From the NCBI GenBank assembly GCA_038329965.1, contig JBBQNN010000006.1:1-64000 (forward strand): a stretch of DNA of 64,000 nt. Reading direction: 5' to 3'. Source of the stretch: QHCA01 sp003244095. Lineage in GTDB: Bacteria > Actinomycetota > Actinomycetes > Mycobacteriales > QHCA01. Below are positions 1-7,738 of the stretch, piece after piece. Every line of letters starts with the position of its first letter. The stretch's first letter is position 1. Under the pieces are notes generated by a model that was not told where the DNA came from, made no database searches, and was given only the letters and a program-made list of their open reading frames with translations. The translations under genes were made by a program, and so were the position numbers.

Positions 1-670
1 ACAACTCCCACGAGATGGGTTGGATCCGATCGAAGAGGTAGAGCCCGTCGAGAACCTCGCCGAGCACGTCGAGTTGAATCTGACCGTAGGCCGCGTTGCC
101 GATCCGGACGGGCTTACTTCCCGCATATCCGGCCAGATGCGGAAGCTCCTACTCATCGCACGGTGCCGTGCCGTCGAGGCGATACAGCGGGTGCAGTCCC
201 GAGCCGGTCAGGATGTCGACGCATCTGCGTGAGAGCCAGTCAGCGAACCGCCTGGCTTCGTCGATGAGTCCGATGCGCAGAAAGGCGAACATGACGAAAG
301 CGGCGTCGCGCAGCCAGACGTAGCGGTAGTCCCCATTGCGTTCGCCGCCCGGCCATTCGGGCAGACCGAAGGTCGGGGCCGCGACGATCCCGCCAGTCGG
401 CAGATGCTGCAGAAGTTTGAGGCACAGGGCGCTGCGACGTACCAGATCTGCCCACCGTCCGTCATAGGTGGCAGCATCGATCCAGTCGTGCCAGAACCGT
501 TCGGTCGCCCGCGCCCAGCCGTCGACCAGACACAGGATCTCCCTGTCGACGGGTGTCGAATCCGAGGCGAGCCAGCTCAGCACGACAGTGACGCACTCAC
601 CGCTTTTCAGTGCGACCTCACCGACAGCCTCGGGGCCCCGCCCACACGCGACGAGCTCGAGCTCGAGTGA
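1..670 (-). pseudogene. GH15 glucoamylase/trehalase fragment, doubly disrupted
   Basis: Minus-strand reading shows GH15 family sequence: 'YRYVWLRDAAFVMFAFLRIG' followed by an Arg-rich linker and, after the stop, 'ELPHLAGYAGSKPVRIGNAA'. GH15 enzymes hydrolyse alpha-glucosidic bonds in starch-like glucans or trehalose. The frame is interrupted by an amber TAG at 149-151 inside the conserved '(D/E)EELPHL' segment: the reading is DE-stop-ELPHL with no frame change, so a GAG or CAG codon probably mutated. The 5' end is cut off by the IS30 element at 671, and the 3' end runs out of the window. The N-terminal domain is not found on the far side of the IS. A non-functional remnant; family assignment is firm, substrate unknown. 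Confidence 0.8.
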
Positions 671-705
671 GCACCTTGATCCCAACCGGTGTAAGCAATT
701 GATCT
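671..705. repeat. IS30 left terminal inverted repeat
   Basis: 35-bp repeat starting GCACCTTGATCCCAACCGG. It matches the reverse complement of 1729-1763 at 28 of 35 positions, including an identical AAGCAATTGA core. Confidence 0.85.
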
Positions 706-720
706 TGGTGTAGATCGTCG

Positions 721-1752
721 GTGACACCCGTCGATGAGGAGCACCGAGTGAGCTGCCAACGCAGGATGCTGACAGAGGCCGACCGGGAGGAGATCTCCCG
801 AGGGATCGCCGAACAACTCGAAGGCAAGGTGATCGCCGCACAGATCGGACGGTGCCCCAGCGTGGTCAGCCGCGAGATCACCCGGAACGGCGGCCGCGCC
901 CGCTATCGGGCCGTGGCCGCCCGCAGGGTGGCCACGGCCCATCGCAGTAGACCCAAGCCCCGCCGGCTCGACGGCTGCCCGCAGCTCCGTGAACAAGTGC
1001 TGACCCGGCTGCGGGCCGGGTACTCCCCCGACCAGGTGGCCGGCCGGTTGCGCTACGAGCACCCCGGCCAGAATGCTCGCTGGGTGTCCCATGAGGCGAT
1101 CTACACCTGGATCTACGCCCTACCCAAAGGTGAGCTCGCCCGCCACGGCATCCTGCTGCGCTCCGGGCGCACCACGCGTCGGCCCCGCGGCCGCCGGTCC
1201 AGTCCCGGCGCCCGGATCGTGGGGATGACCAGCATCGACGCCCGACCCGTCGAGACCGCCGACCGGGTGGTGCCCGGGCACTGGGAAGGTGACCTGGTCA
1301 TCGGCAGGGCGGGGAAGACCGCCATGGCGACCCTGGTCGAACGCACCTCGCGCTACACCGTGCCGGTCGCCCTGCCCGCCGGCCGCCGCGACGCCACCAC
1401 CACCTGCGATGCCCTCATCGACACGGTAAGGGCCATGCCCGCCGAGCTGGTCAAGACCCTCACCTGGGATCAGGGCAGCGAACTGGCCGCCCACGCCGCG
1501 TTCAGCCTCGCCACCAACATCGACGTGTTCTTCGCCCACCCGCACTCGCCGTGGGAACGCGGCACCAACGAAAACACCAACGGGCTGCTCCGCGAGTACT
1601 TCCCCAAAGGCACCGACATCACCGACGACCAGACCTACCTCAACCTCGTGGCCGCCGAACTCAACAACCGGCCACGCCGTATCCTCGGCTACCAAACCCC
1701 AACAGAAGTCTTCACCGACCTCCTGACCAGCTCAATTGCTTCCACCAGCTGA
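721..1752 (+). CDS. IS30-family transposase
   Basis: 343-residue DDE transposase that would cut and join IS ends. An N-terminal helix-turn-helix region (about residues 15-60, with 'QIGRCPSVVSREITRNGG') precedes an integrase-core domain. The catalytic triad is visible as D191 (GHWEGD), D250 (TWDQGSE) and E284 (ERGTNENTNG); the 33 residues between D250 and E284 give the DD(33)E signature of IS30. The GTG start at 721 lies 50 bp inside the left repeat, and the stop sits within the right repeat, as is usual for compact IS elements. Intact, so possibly active. Confidence 0.95.
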   Translation: MTPVDEEHRVSCQRRMLTEADREEISRGIAEQLEGKVIAAQIGRCPSVVSREITRNGGRARYRAVAARRVATAHRSRPKPRRLDGCPQLREQVLTRLRAGYSPDQVAGRLRYEHPGQNARWVSHEAIYTWIYALPKGELARHGILLRSGRTTRRPRGRRSSPGARIVGMTSIDARPVETADRVVPGHWEGDLVIGRAGKTAMATLVERTSRYTVPVALPAGRRDATTTCDALIDTVRAMPAELVKTLTWDQGSELAAHAAFSLATNIDVFFAHPHSPWERGTNENTNGLLREYFPKGTDITDDQTYLNLVAAELNNRPRRILGYQTPTEVFTDLLTSSIASTS

Positions 1753-1763
1753 AACCAAGGTGC
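1729..1763. repeat. IS30 right terminal inverted repeat
   Basis: Reverse complement begins GCACCTTGGTTTCAGCTGG and pairs with 671-705. It overlaps the transposase C-terminus. Confidence 0.85.
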
Positions 1764-1895
1764 CCTGACCCCGGCCAGTAGGTTGACCGCCTGGACGAAC
1801 GAAAGCCGCTCGGGCAATAGATGAGTCACAACCAGCGAGACGAGTGGGCCGCCGGTGGGCAGTCCCCGGACAACCTCTGCGAAATAGCAATCCAC
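1764..1895 (-). pseudogene. truncated hypothetical ORF cut by IS30
   Basis: The minus frame from a GTG at 1895 reads VDCYFAEVVRG, then 'LPTGGPLVSLVVTHLLPERL', and runs straight into the IS30 right end at 1763, so the natural C-terminus is lost. It follows the three-gene operon at 1921-2668 by 25 bp and may have been its fourth gene. I do not recognise the family. The coding look (hydrophobic strand, acidic start) is suggestive but the piece is only about 43 residues. Confidence 0.4.
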
Positions 1896-1920
1896 CTGTT
1901 CCTTCTCGTGATCCTCCAAG

Positions 1921-2157
1921 TCAATCGCCCGCCAGTGGCCCGTGTGGCAGGTAATCGAACGGGCCGCTCGTTGAGCCGTGCCTGCGTGACCGCACGTAGC
2001 GGCCAACCTCCGCGTAGGCCAGCTTCGACTCATCGCATGGCCACCCCGCTCCGCAATCTCGGCACCTGTGAACGTTCGCAACATCCGGTGCGTGTCGGGC
2101 GAAGACACGGCTGGCGACCTCGGCGTCGATGGGGGCCAGCTTGGCGACGGGCCTCAC
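1921..2157 (-). CDS. small hypothetical protein with CxxC and WPC motifs
   Basis: About 78 residues from a GTG that overlaps the preceding stop as GTGA (a longer in-frame GTG start at 2172 is possible). A central segment reads HRCRDCGAGWPCDE: two cysteines in CxxC spacing, a third five residues later, and nearby histidines, which could bind a metal. It contains no hydrophobic segment and should be cytoplasmic. It is the last gene of an operon whose genes overlap by 4 bp. Short actinobacterial proteins with a 'CxxCGxxWPC' core are common and uncharacterised; no function assigned. Confidence 0.55.
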   Translation of the reverse strand: MRPVAKLAPIDAEVASRVFARHAPDVANVHRCRDCGAGWPCDESKLAYAEVGRYVRSRRHGSTSGPFDYLPHGPLAGD

Positions 2158-2492
2158 GTTTCGGCGATCCACGTGGTCTCGTGGCGGAGCAGGTCGTCGA
2201 TGTCGTCCGGTCCCGCTAGCCGGGACAGGGCCACCGCCAGGTTAGGAGCCTCAGTCTGGGAGTCGCCAAGCTGGCCCGCGTGAAGCAAACGGCCAACGCG
2301 GGTGCCGGGGTTGGCGGTGGGACCGACGATCAATCGGTCATCGCGGTGCACGGACCGCTGTACTCCGTCGTCCGTCCCGATCGTGACTCGCTCGTTGGCC
2401 GGGTCGCGGTGGATGGAGACGACCCTCGTCCTGTTGGGCAGCCAGTCGCCCTCGGCGAGTCGCCACACGTCCAGGCCGTCCGGTCGGCTCAT
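2154..2492 (-). CDS. small 'RLAEGDWLP' protein, paralogue of 24598-24852
   Basis: 112-residue protein. Its first 60 residues (VWRLAEGDWLP, VVSIHRDP, DDRLIVGP) match the product of 24598-24852 (VWYLAEGDVLP, VVSVQRDP, EDRLVVAR) in order and spacing, suggesting a small beta-rich domain. The start ATG overlaps the stop of the zinc-ribbon gene as ATGA, implying translational coupling; the same arrangement is seen at the second locus. The C-terminal part (LAVALSRLAGPDDIDDLL) differs from the paralogue. Function unknown; the conserved partner and the divergent XRE regulator argue for a shared regulatory or stress role. Confidence 0.65.
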   Translation of the reverse strand: MSRPDGLDVWRLAEGDWLPNRTRVVSIHRDPANERVTIGTDDGVQRSVHRDDRLIVGPTANPGTRVGRLLHAGQLGDSQTEAPNLAVALSRLAGPDDIDDLLRHETTWIAET

Positions 2493-2668
2493 GGCGAAGT
2501 CGCAGAAGCTGCTGCCCGTGACTGCTCGGCCTCCCGCTGGGTGCCCGCTGCAAGTGGATTGACGGCCGCTCCTGATCCATCGCAGTCACGACACACTGAC
2601 CTCGCTTGATCGATCCAGCACAACCCGCCGCATGACGGGCACAGCACGCTGTTCTCGTTGTTGGCCAT
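2489..2668 (-). CDS. small zinc-ribbon protein, paralogue of 24849-25043
   Basis: 59 residues from ATG at 2668. It contains LCPSCGGLCWIDQARSVC then RDCDGSG, i.e. two CxxC knuckles followed by a GSG turn, as in DnaJ-type or rubredoxin-like zinc ribbons, so a single bound zinc is likely. The product of 24849-25043 has the same CPSCGGLCW core and spacing. First gene of a minus-strand operon, divergent from the XRE regulator at 2803 across 134 bp. A longer start at 2698 is possible, but 2668 matches the start position of the paralogue. Confidence 0.65.
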   Translation of the reverse strand: MANNENSVLCPSCGGLCWIDQARSVCRDCDGSGAAVNPLAAGTQREAEQSRAAASATSP

Positions 2669-2802
2669 GCCCACTAGTCGACACCGGGCGAATGCCAAGC
2701 GGGAGGGTGTATTGGTCCAAGGCCGTCGCGATCAGCGCACACCCCGTGTGGGCCGGGTTTCGCTAGGGTTGCGACGACCTGAAAGAGGGAGATTCGCGAG
2801 AG

Positions 2803-3756
2803 ATGGAATTCAACGCTCTGCTGGACGCCCTCCTCGACGAGGCAGGCATGTCGCATGCTGGCTTGGCCAAACGGATCAACGTTGCGGGCGACGCACACGG
2901 TCTCTGCCTGAGCTACGACCACACATCGGTGGCTCGATGGCTGCGCGGCCAGCGTCCTCGAGATCCGGTTTCGGATCTGGTGTGCGACATCTTGGGAAGC
3001 CATCTTCGAAGGCATCTCACCCACGACGAAGTCGGCCTCGGCCGCACCGGGGCCCATGCCTTCGCTGCTGCGTCGGTATCTGTTGTCGTTGAGCGAGCCT
3101 CGACAATGTGGCGCGCCGATGACCAGCGACGTCTCGACGTCGAGGGGATGCCAGTGCTCAGCGGTATCGGTGCCATAGCTCCGGTTTGGGATTGGGAGGT
3201 GCCATCCGAGGACATCACCGTTTCGCGCCCGGGCGAGCAACCCGTCGGCGCCGACGCGATGGACATGCTGCGCTCTGCTCGAACCCGATACGAGATGATG
3301 TATCGCCAAGCTGGCGGTGTCGTGACCCGAGCCCGGGTCGTCGATTTTCTTTGCAGGCAAGCTCTGCCGATCCTACGCGGCCGTTTCGGCGATGACCGGG
3401 GCCGCGAGCTCTATCGGGCTGCTGGTGGCATCGTGGCCCTGGCGGGAATCTGCGCATACGACTCGGATGCCCACGGGCTGGCGCAACGATATTTCCATCA
3501 GGCCCTGCGTCTGGCCAAGGCATCAGGAGATCGTGGATTTGGAGCATACGTAATCGCGCTTCTCGCAAATCAGGCGCTCTTTCTCGCAGATCTGCGGCTG
3601 GCGGTGGCGTTCGCCGAGGAGGCGGCGAACGGCATGGAGTCGCAGCGGCTTCGCAGCCGAATTTGCGCCGTGCGCACCCGTTTGGCGGATGTTGGTGGTC
3701 AAGACACGGTCGGCTCCGTCAAATGCCTTGACCGCTATCTCTCGGTCCCGTTCTAG
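2803..3756 (+). CDS. XRE-family regulator with C-terminal TPR-like region
   Basis: 317 residues. The N-terminus (about 1-80: LLDEAGMSHAGLAKRIN, HTSVARWLRGQRP) is the helix-turn-helix typical of actinobacterial XRE regulators; the rest is helical TPR-like repeat (AQRYFHQALRLAKASGDRGF, ALFLADLRLAVAFAEEA). Relatives I know of are around 420-450 residues. Here the sequence passes directly from an early TPR (AEEAANG) to the usual C-terminal signature (MESQRLRSRICAVRTRLA), so about 100-130 residues seem to be missing in frame. It is divergent from the zinc-ribbon operon and 31 bp upstream of the NUDIX gene. Likely a DNA-binding regulator of one or both neighbours. Confidence 0.8.
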   Translation: MEFNALLDALLDEAGMSHAGLAKRINVAGDAHGLCLSYDHTSVARWLRGQRPRDPVSDLVCDILGSHLRRHLTHDEVGLGRTGAHAFAAASVSVVVERASTMWRADDQRRLDVEGMPVLSGIGAIAPVWDWEVPSEDITVSRPGEQPVGADAMDMLRSARTRYEMMYRQAGGVVTRARVVDFLCRQALPILRGRFGDDRGRELYRAAGGIVALAGICAYDSDAHGLAQRYFHQALRLAKASGDRGFGAYVIALLANQALFLADLRLAVAFAEEAANGMESQRLRSRICAVRTRLADVGGQDTVGSVKCLDRYLSVPF

Positions 3757-3787
3757 GTGATCGCCCCTCACTAAGAGAAGGTAGGAC

Positions 3788-4348
3788 GTGACCATGCAGT
3801 GGAAGAACCTGGGCGAGCACACCGTCTACGAGAATCCCTGGCTGCGCATCAACCTGGCGGATGTGGAGCTGCCGGATGGCCGACATCTAGAGCACTTTCT
3901 CATGCGGCAGCGTCCCGTCGCCCTGACCGTCGTACTGAACGAGAAGGACGAGGCGCTGCTGTTGTGGCGTCATCGGTTCATCACCGATACCTGGGGCTGG
4001 GAGTTGCCCGCTGGCGTGGTCGATGATGGAGAAACCGTAGAAGAGGCAGCGGCGCGCGAGACACTGGAAGAGACAGGATGGCGGCCCGGCCCGCTGCATC
4101 CGCTCATCACACTGGAGCCGTCCAACGGGCTCTCCGACGCGCGTCACCACGTCTTCTGGGCGGACGGCGCGGAGTACGTGGGCCAGCCGGTGGACGACTT
4201 TGAATCCGACCGCCGCGAATGGGTGGCCCTGCAAGGAGCTCCGGACTTGATTGCCAAGGGTGACATCCGGTCATCGAACGCGGTGGCAGCGTTGCTCATG
4301 CTGCACAACTTGCGTTGTCGACAGGCGCTCAGGCAGGGCCGCGACTGA
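3788..4348 (+). CDS. NUDIX hydrolase, ADP-ribose pyrophosphatase-like
   Basis: 186 residues. The full NUDIX box lies at about residues 76-98 (GVVDDGE, x7, RE, LEETGW), with the glutamates needed for Mg binding. Such enzymes cleave nucleoside diphosphates linked to another group; the short N-terminal beta segment and the 'WELPAGVV' lead-in resemble ADP-ribose pyrophosphatases, but substrate cannot be read from sequence. The listed start is GTG; an ATG two codons later is also possible, and an AAGGTAGG-like RBS precedes both. It is 31 bp behind the XRE gene and probably cotranscribed with it. Confidence 0.85.
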   Translation: MTMQWKNLGEHTVYENPWLRINLADVELPDGRHLEHFLMRQRPVALTVVLNEKDEALLLWRHRFITDTWGWELPAGVVDDGETVEEAAARETLEETGWRPGPLHPLITLEPSNGLSDARHHVFWADGAEYVGQPVDDFESDRREWVALQGAPDLIAKGDIRSSNAVAALLMLHNLRCRQALRQGRD

Positions 4349-4448
4349 CCGCTCGTTTCCGAGGTCAGCAGCGTCCAAGAGAGCCAGGACGATTCAGCGC
4401 GCCATGGTTGCAGGCGACTTCCTCATCTCATTTATATCAGAGTGCAGC

Positions 4449-4464
4449 GGCGCTCATGAGCGCC
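4449..4464. promoter_or_regulatory. 16-bp perfect palindrome, possible operator of the helD-like gene
   Basis: GGCGCTCATGAGCGCC is a perfect 16-bp palindrome 45 bp upstream of the helicase start. Just upstream are a possible -35 (TTGCAG) and an AT-rich -10-like stretch (TTTATATC), so the palindrome would lie near the transcription start, where repressors bind. It is followed by AAAATTT but has no loop, so a terminator is less likely. Confidence 0.4.
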
Positions 4465-4509
4465 AAAATTTGGGTCTACCGTCACGGACTTGAGATCGGA
4501 GCCGATGAG

Positions 4510-6675
4510 ATGAACCCCGTGACTACCAGCGCTTTTGACCTTCCCGACCACCTCACCCCCAAGGCCACCCCGACGCTGATCGCCGGCGACGAGCAGCACT
4601 TCGCGGCTATCGCGGAGAGCCTCGAGCAGTCGATCGCCGACCTGGCCGACCGCCTCGATGCCGAGCGCAAGGCGCCCGGCGGCATAGGCCAGGAGGCGAT
4701 GGACCGAGACATGGAGATCCACCGGCTGGCCGCTCGCCTGCGCACCCTGCGTCGCTTCGGTTTGGACCTGTGCCTCGGTCACATCGTCAGCGCAGACAAC
4801 CCCGAGCCCGTGTACGTCGGGCGACTCGGCCTGACCGACAGCGCCGGTCGTCGGCTGCTGCTCGACTGGCGTTCCCCCGCGGCTGAGCCGTTCTTCGGAG
4901 CGACCCACGCCAACCCGATGGGTCTGGCGAGCCGCCGCAGGTATCGCTGGATCCGCGGCCGGATCGGCGACTACTGGGACGAGGTGTTCACCTCGGACGG
5001 GTTTGAGGGGCACGCCGCGCTCGACGACCAGTCCGCCTTCATCGCCAGCCTGGGCAGCAGCCGGTCCCCCCGGATGCGAGACGTGCTCGGCACCATCCAG
5101 GCCGATCAGGACGCGATCATCCGCGCGGGATCCCGCGGCGCTCTCGTCGTCGACGGCGGTCCGGGTACGGGCAAGACGGTCGTCGCTCTGCACCGCTCCG
5201 CCTACCTCCTCTACTCCGACCCTCGCCTCGGTCACCGCCGGGGCGGCGTGTTGTTCGTCGGTCCGCACCAGCCCTACCTGGCCTACGTCGACGACGTCCT
5301 CCCCAGCCTCGGAGAGGAGGGCGTGCAGACCTGCACCCTGCGGGACCTCGTCGCCGAGGGAGCCGCAGCAGCGATCGAGACCGACCCGAACGTGGCCCTC
5401 CTGAAGTCGTCCGCGAACCTGGTGAAGGCGATCGAGACGGCCGTCAGGTTCTACGAGGAGCCGCCCACCAAAGGAATGACGGTCACGACCGACTGGTCCG
5501 ACATCTGGCTGAGCGCCGACGATTGGGCCGAGGCGTTCGAAGCAGCAGAACCCGGCAGTCCGCACAACGAGGTGCGCGACCAGATCTGGGAGGAGCTGCT
5601 CACGATCCTGATGGACAAGCATGACGGCGACGCCCCGGCCGACCTGCTCCGGGAGTCGTTGCTGCAGGACAAGGAGCTGCTCACCACCTTCAACAAGGCG
5701 TGGCCGCTGCTCGAAGCGACTGACCTCGTCGGAGACCTGTGGTCGGTACCCGCCTACCTGCGCAAATGCGCTTTCTGGCTCAGCCCAGGTGACGTTCGGA
5801 AGCTGCAGCGCGGGAACGACGCCCAGGCCTGGACGGTGTCCGACCTGCCGCTCCTGGACGCAGCACGGCAGCGGCTCGGCGACCCGGAGGCGTCACGACG
5901 CAGGCGTCGGCATGACGCCTCTGTCGCCGCCGAACGCGAGCGGATGGCCACGGTCGTCGACGACGTGATCGCCGCGGACGACTCCGACATGCTCGTGATG
6001 TCGATGCTGCGCGGGCAGGACCTGCAGGGCGTCCTGGTCGACGAGACCGCGCTGCCCAGCACCGACCCGGACCTGCTCGCCGGCCCGTTCGCGCACATCG
6101 TCGTGGACGAGGCCCAGGAACTGACCGACGCAGAGTGGCAGATGCTGCTGCTCCGCTGCCCGTCCCGGAGCTTCACCATCGTCGGGGACCGGGCACAGGC
6201 CAGGCAGGGGTTCACGGAGTCTTGGCAGAACCGGCTCGAGCGGATCGGGCTCGACCGGATCAACCTGGCCTCCCTGGGCATCAACTACCGAACGCCGGAA
6301 GAGGTCATGGCGGAAGCCGAGCCGGTCATCCGGGCCGTGCTCCCGGACGCCAACGTGCCGACCTCCATCCGCAGCGGCGACGTCCCCGTCGTACACGGAT
6401 CTGCCTCGGATCTGGGCTCGATCCTCGACACCTGGCTCGCCGCGCACGCCGAGGGGATCGCCTGCGTCATCGGCGCTGGTGACATCGAAGATGGCACATT
6501 CCGGTCGACGTCCCGCGTCCGGTCGCTGACCCCGGAGCTGTGCAAGGGCCTCGAGTTCGACCTGGTCGTCCTCATCGACCCAGAGGCGTTCGGCAACGGC
6601 ATCGAAGGAGCGGTCGACCGCTACGTCGCGATGACCCGAGCGACCCAGCGACTCGTCATCCTCACCAGCCCCTGA
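4510..6675 (+). CDS. HelD-like UvrD-family helicase/RNA polymerase-recycling factor
   Basis: 721 residues. Superfamily 1 motifs: Walker A GGPGTGKT at about 216-223, Walker B-like VVDEAQELTD at about 533, motif IV/V region with NYRTPEE and KGLEFDLVVLID at about 679, ending MTRATQRL. The long N-terminal region (about 30-110) is helical and could form the coiled arm that HelD inserts into RNA polymerase; 'LLLDWRSPAAEPF' before the ATPase is a HelD hallmark. HelD proteins release stalled or drug-bound RNA polymerase; some actinobacterial ones protect against rifamycins. ATG 4510 is preferred because GGAG lies 8 bp upstream. I saw no rifamycin-associated element upstream. Confidence 0.85.
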   Translation: MNPVTTSAFDLPDHLTPKATPTLIAGDEQHFAAIAESLEQSIADLADRLDAERKAPGGIGQEAMDRDMEIHRLAARLRTLRRFGLDLCLGHIVSADNPEPVYVGRLGLTDSAGRRLLLDWRSPAAEPFFGATHANPMGLASRRRYRWIRGRIGDYWDEVFTSDGFEGHAALDDQSAFIASLGSSRSPRMRDVLGTIQADQDAIIRAGSRGALVVDGGPGTGKTVVALHRSAYLLYSDPRLGHRRGGVLFVGPHQPYLAYVDDVLPSLGEEGVQTCTLRDLVAEGAAAAIETDPNVALLKSSANLVKAIETAVRFYEEPPTKGMTVTTDWSDIWLSADDWAEAFEAAEPGSPHNEVRDQIWEELLTILMDKHDGDAPADLLRESLLQDKELLTTFNKAWPLLEATDLVGDLWSVPAYLRKCAFWLSPGDVRKLQRGNDAQAWTVSDLPLLDAARQRLGDPEASRRRRRHDASVAAERERMATVVDDVIAADDSDMLVMSMLRGQDLQGVLVDETALPSTDPDLLAGPFAHIVVDEAQELTDAEWQMLLLRCPSRSFTIVGDRAQARQGFTESWQNRLERIGLDRINLASLGINYRTPEEVMAEAEPVIRAVLPDANVPTSIRSGDVPVVHGSASDLGSILDTWLAAHAEGIACVIGAGDIEDGTFRSTSRVRSLTPELCKGLEFDLVVLIDPEAFGNGIEGAVDRYVAMTRATQRLVILTSP

Positions 6676-6692
6676 CGTCGGCCAAGGAGTCT

Positions 6693-7576
6693 TCACCTAC
6701 GCCAGTGCGGGCACATTGCGGGTTCGCGGCATAGGCAGGCGTACGGGATCTGGCTGCGGAGATCCGGGGCGGCGTGGATCCGTTCGAGTTGCGCCAGGGC
6801 CGCGGGCGTGTCCCGCTTCCCCAATGCCTGCACAACGGAAAGCAGTAAGGGCGCTCGGCGGCTGCCTCGGCGATAGTGCGCAACACCTGAACAGCTCGGG
6901 GTTCGGCGGCAAGGTGTTCGGTTAGCGTGTCCTGCCAGGCCGGCTCGTCCTTTGGGGCCGGTGGGGGGTGATCGCAGTGCTGCAGCACCTTCAGTACGCC
7001 GCGCCTGTCCAGTGTCCCGGTCAGGCGTACGCGGAACTTGTCGGCCAGCGGGCAGGCATCGGTGAACGCGTGATACGGATCCGGCGAGTCCGGTTGAGGT
7101 GGCAGTGATTGTTCGAACCATCTCCGAAGTCCAGCCGCATCTGGCCAGGACCGCCGTAAATCGGCATGGTCTGCGTACCAGCGTAGTAGCCCGGCCAGCC
7201 TCACCCGTTCATCAGGGCCGAGTGCGGTAAGGGCCGATTGGGGCAGCTTGATCAGTGCCTCGCCGCCTGCCGGTCGGTCGGTCATCATGCCCTGAGCCCG
7301 GTGCAATGTTCCTCCGACCACCTCGGCGGCCCAGACGACACCTTGCTGGCGCAGCGCCCACGACGCTCCTGTTAGGAGACTCGTGCGCCGGTCGACCTTG
7401 CACCGATGAGTCGTGAACAGTGATTCGTGGACCCACGCCGCGACCGCCGCTCGCTGCGCGGCGCTCGTCTCAGCGACCAACCGCCCTAGCTGGGTCTGGC
7501 CGAACGGCATCGGCTCAACCGCCAACTGGTCCGCACGCCAGGCCGCAACGCACCGCCCGCGGACCGACGTGGTCAT
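6693..7576 (-). pseudogene. hypothetical gene with an apparent frameshift
   Basis: One minus frame runs from ATG 7576 (MTTSVRGRCV) through alpha-helical sequence to AVQVLRTIAEAAAE. A second frame then carries on convincingly from about 6855 (APLLLSVVQALGKRDTPAAL, QLERIHAAPDLRS, CLCREPAMCPHWRR) to the stop at 6693, while the first frame becomes Arg/Pro-rich junk. A single-base change near 6845-6860 (GCCGAGCGCCC) would join them into one protein of about 290 residues. Either a pseudogene or a sequencing error. I do not recognise the family; no signal peptide or membrane segment. Confidence 0.55.
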
Positions 7577-7738
7577 CGTTCCCGTGACGCCGGCCGTGGC
7601 CCACCAGCGCCCGTGATCTCCGTCCAAATCACGCCGGCAATCAACCCTTCACGCCGTTCGGTATTCGGTGTTGAGCCCAACTGCGGTGCACTGGTGTGCC
7701 GAACTGCTCTTCGGTCGAGTCCGGCGTTCTTACGGCAC

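Larger units (their letters stand above)
671..1763. mobile_element. IS30-family insertion sequence (complete)
   Basis: A 1093-bp element bounded by imperfect 35-bp inverted repeats (28 of 35 matching) that both begin GCACCTTG, with one transposase gene filling the interior. Size, single ORF and DDE spacing fit IS30. No 2-3 bp target duplication is visible: the left flank ends TGA and the right flank starts CCT. The left flank carries a 12-bp perfect palindrome (CTCGAGCTCGAG, 656-667) three bases from the end. Missing duplication plus unrelated flanking genes suggests a deletion or recombination next to the element after it landed. Confidence 0.9.

Noticed and set aside
1120..1695. Long minus-strand ORF opposite the IS30 transposase
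   Set aside because: Gly/Val-rich shadow typical of GC-rich coding DNA, with no motif; the plus strand carries a complete DDE transposase.
4349..4509. Rifamycin-associated element before the HelD-like gene
   Set aside because: No 19-bp inverted repeat of that type is present; only the 16-bp GGCGCTCATGAGCGCC palindrome.
4432..5622. 396-codon minus-strand ORF inside the helicase gene
   Set aside because: Antisense shadow; Val/Gly/Arg-rich with no domain, while the plus strand has all helicase motifs.
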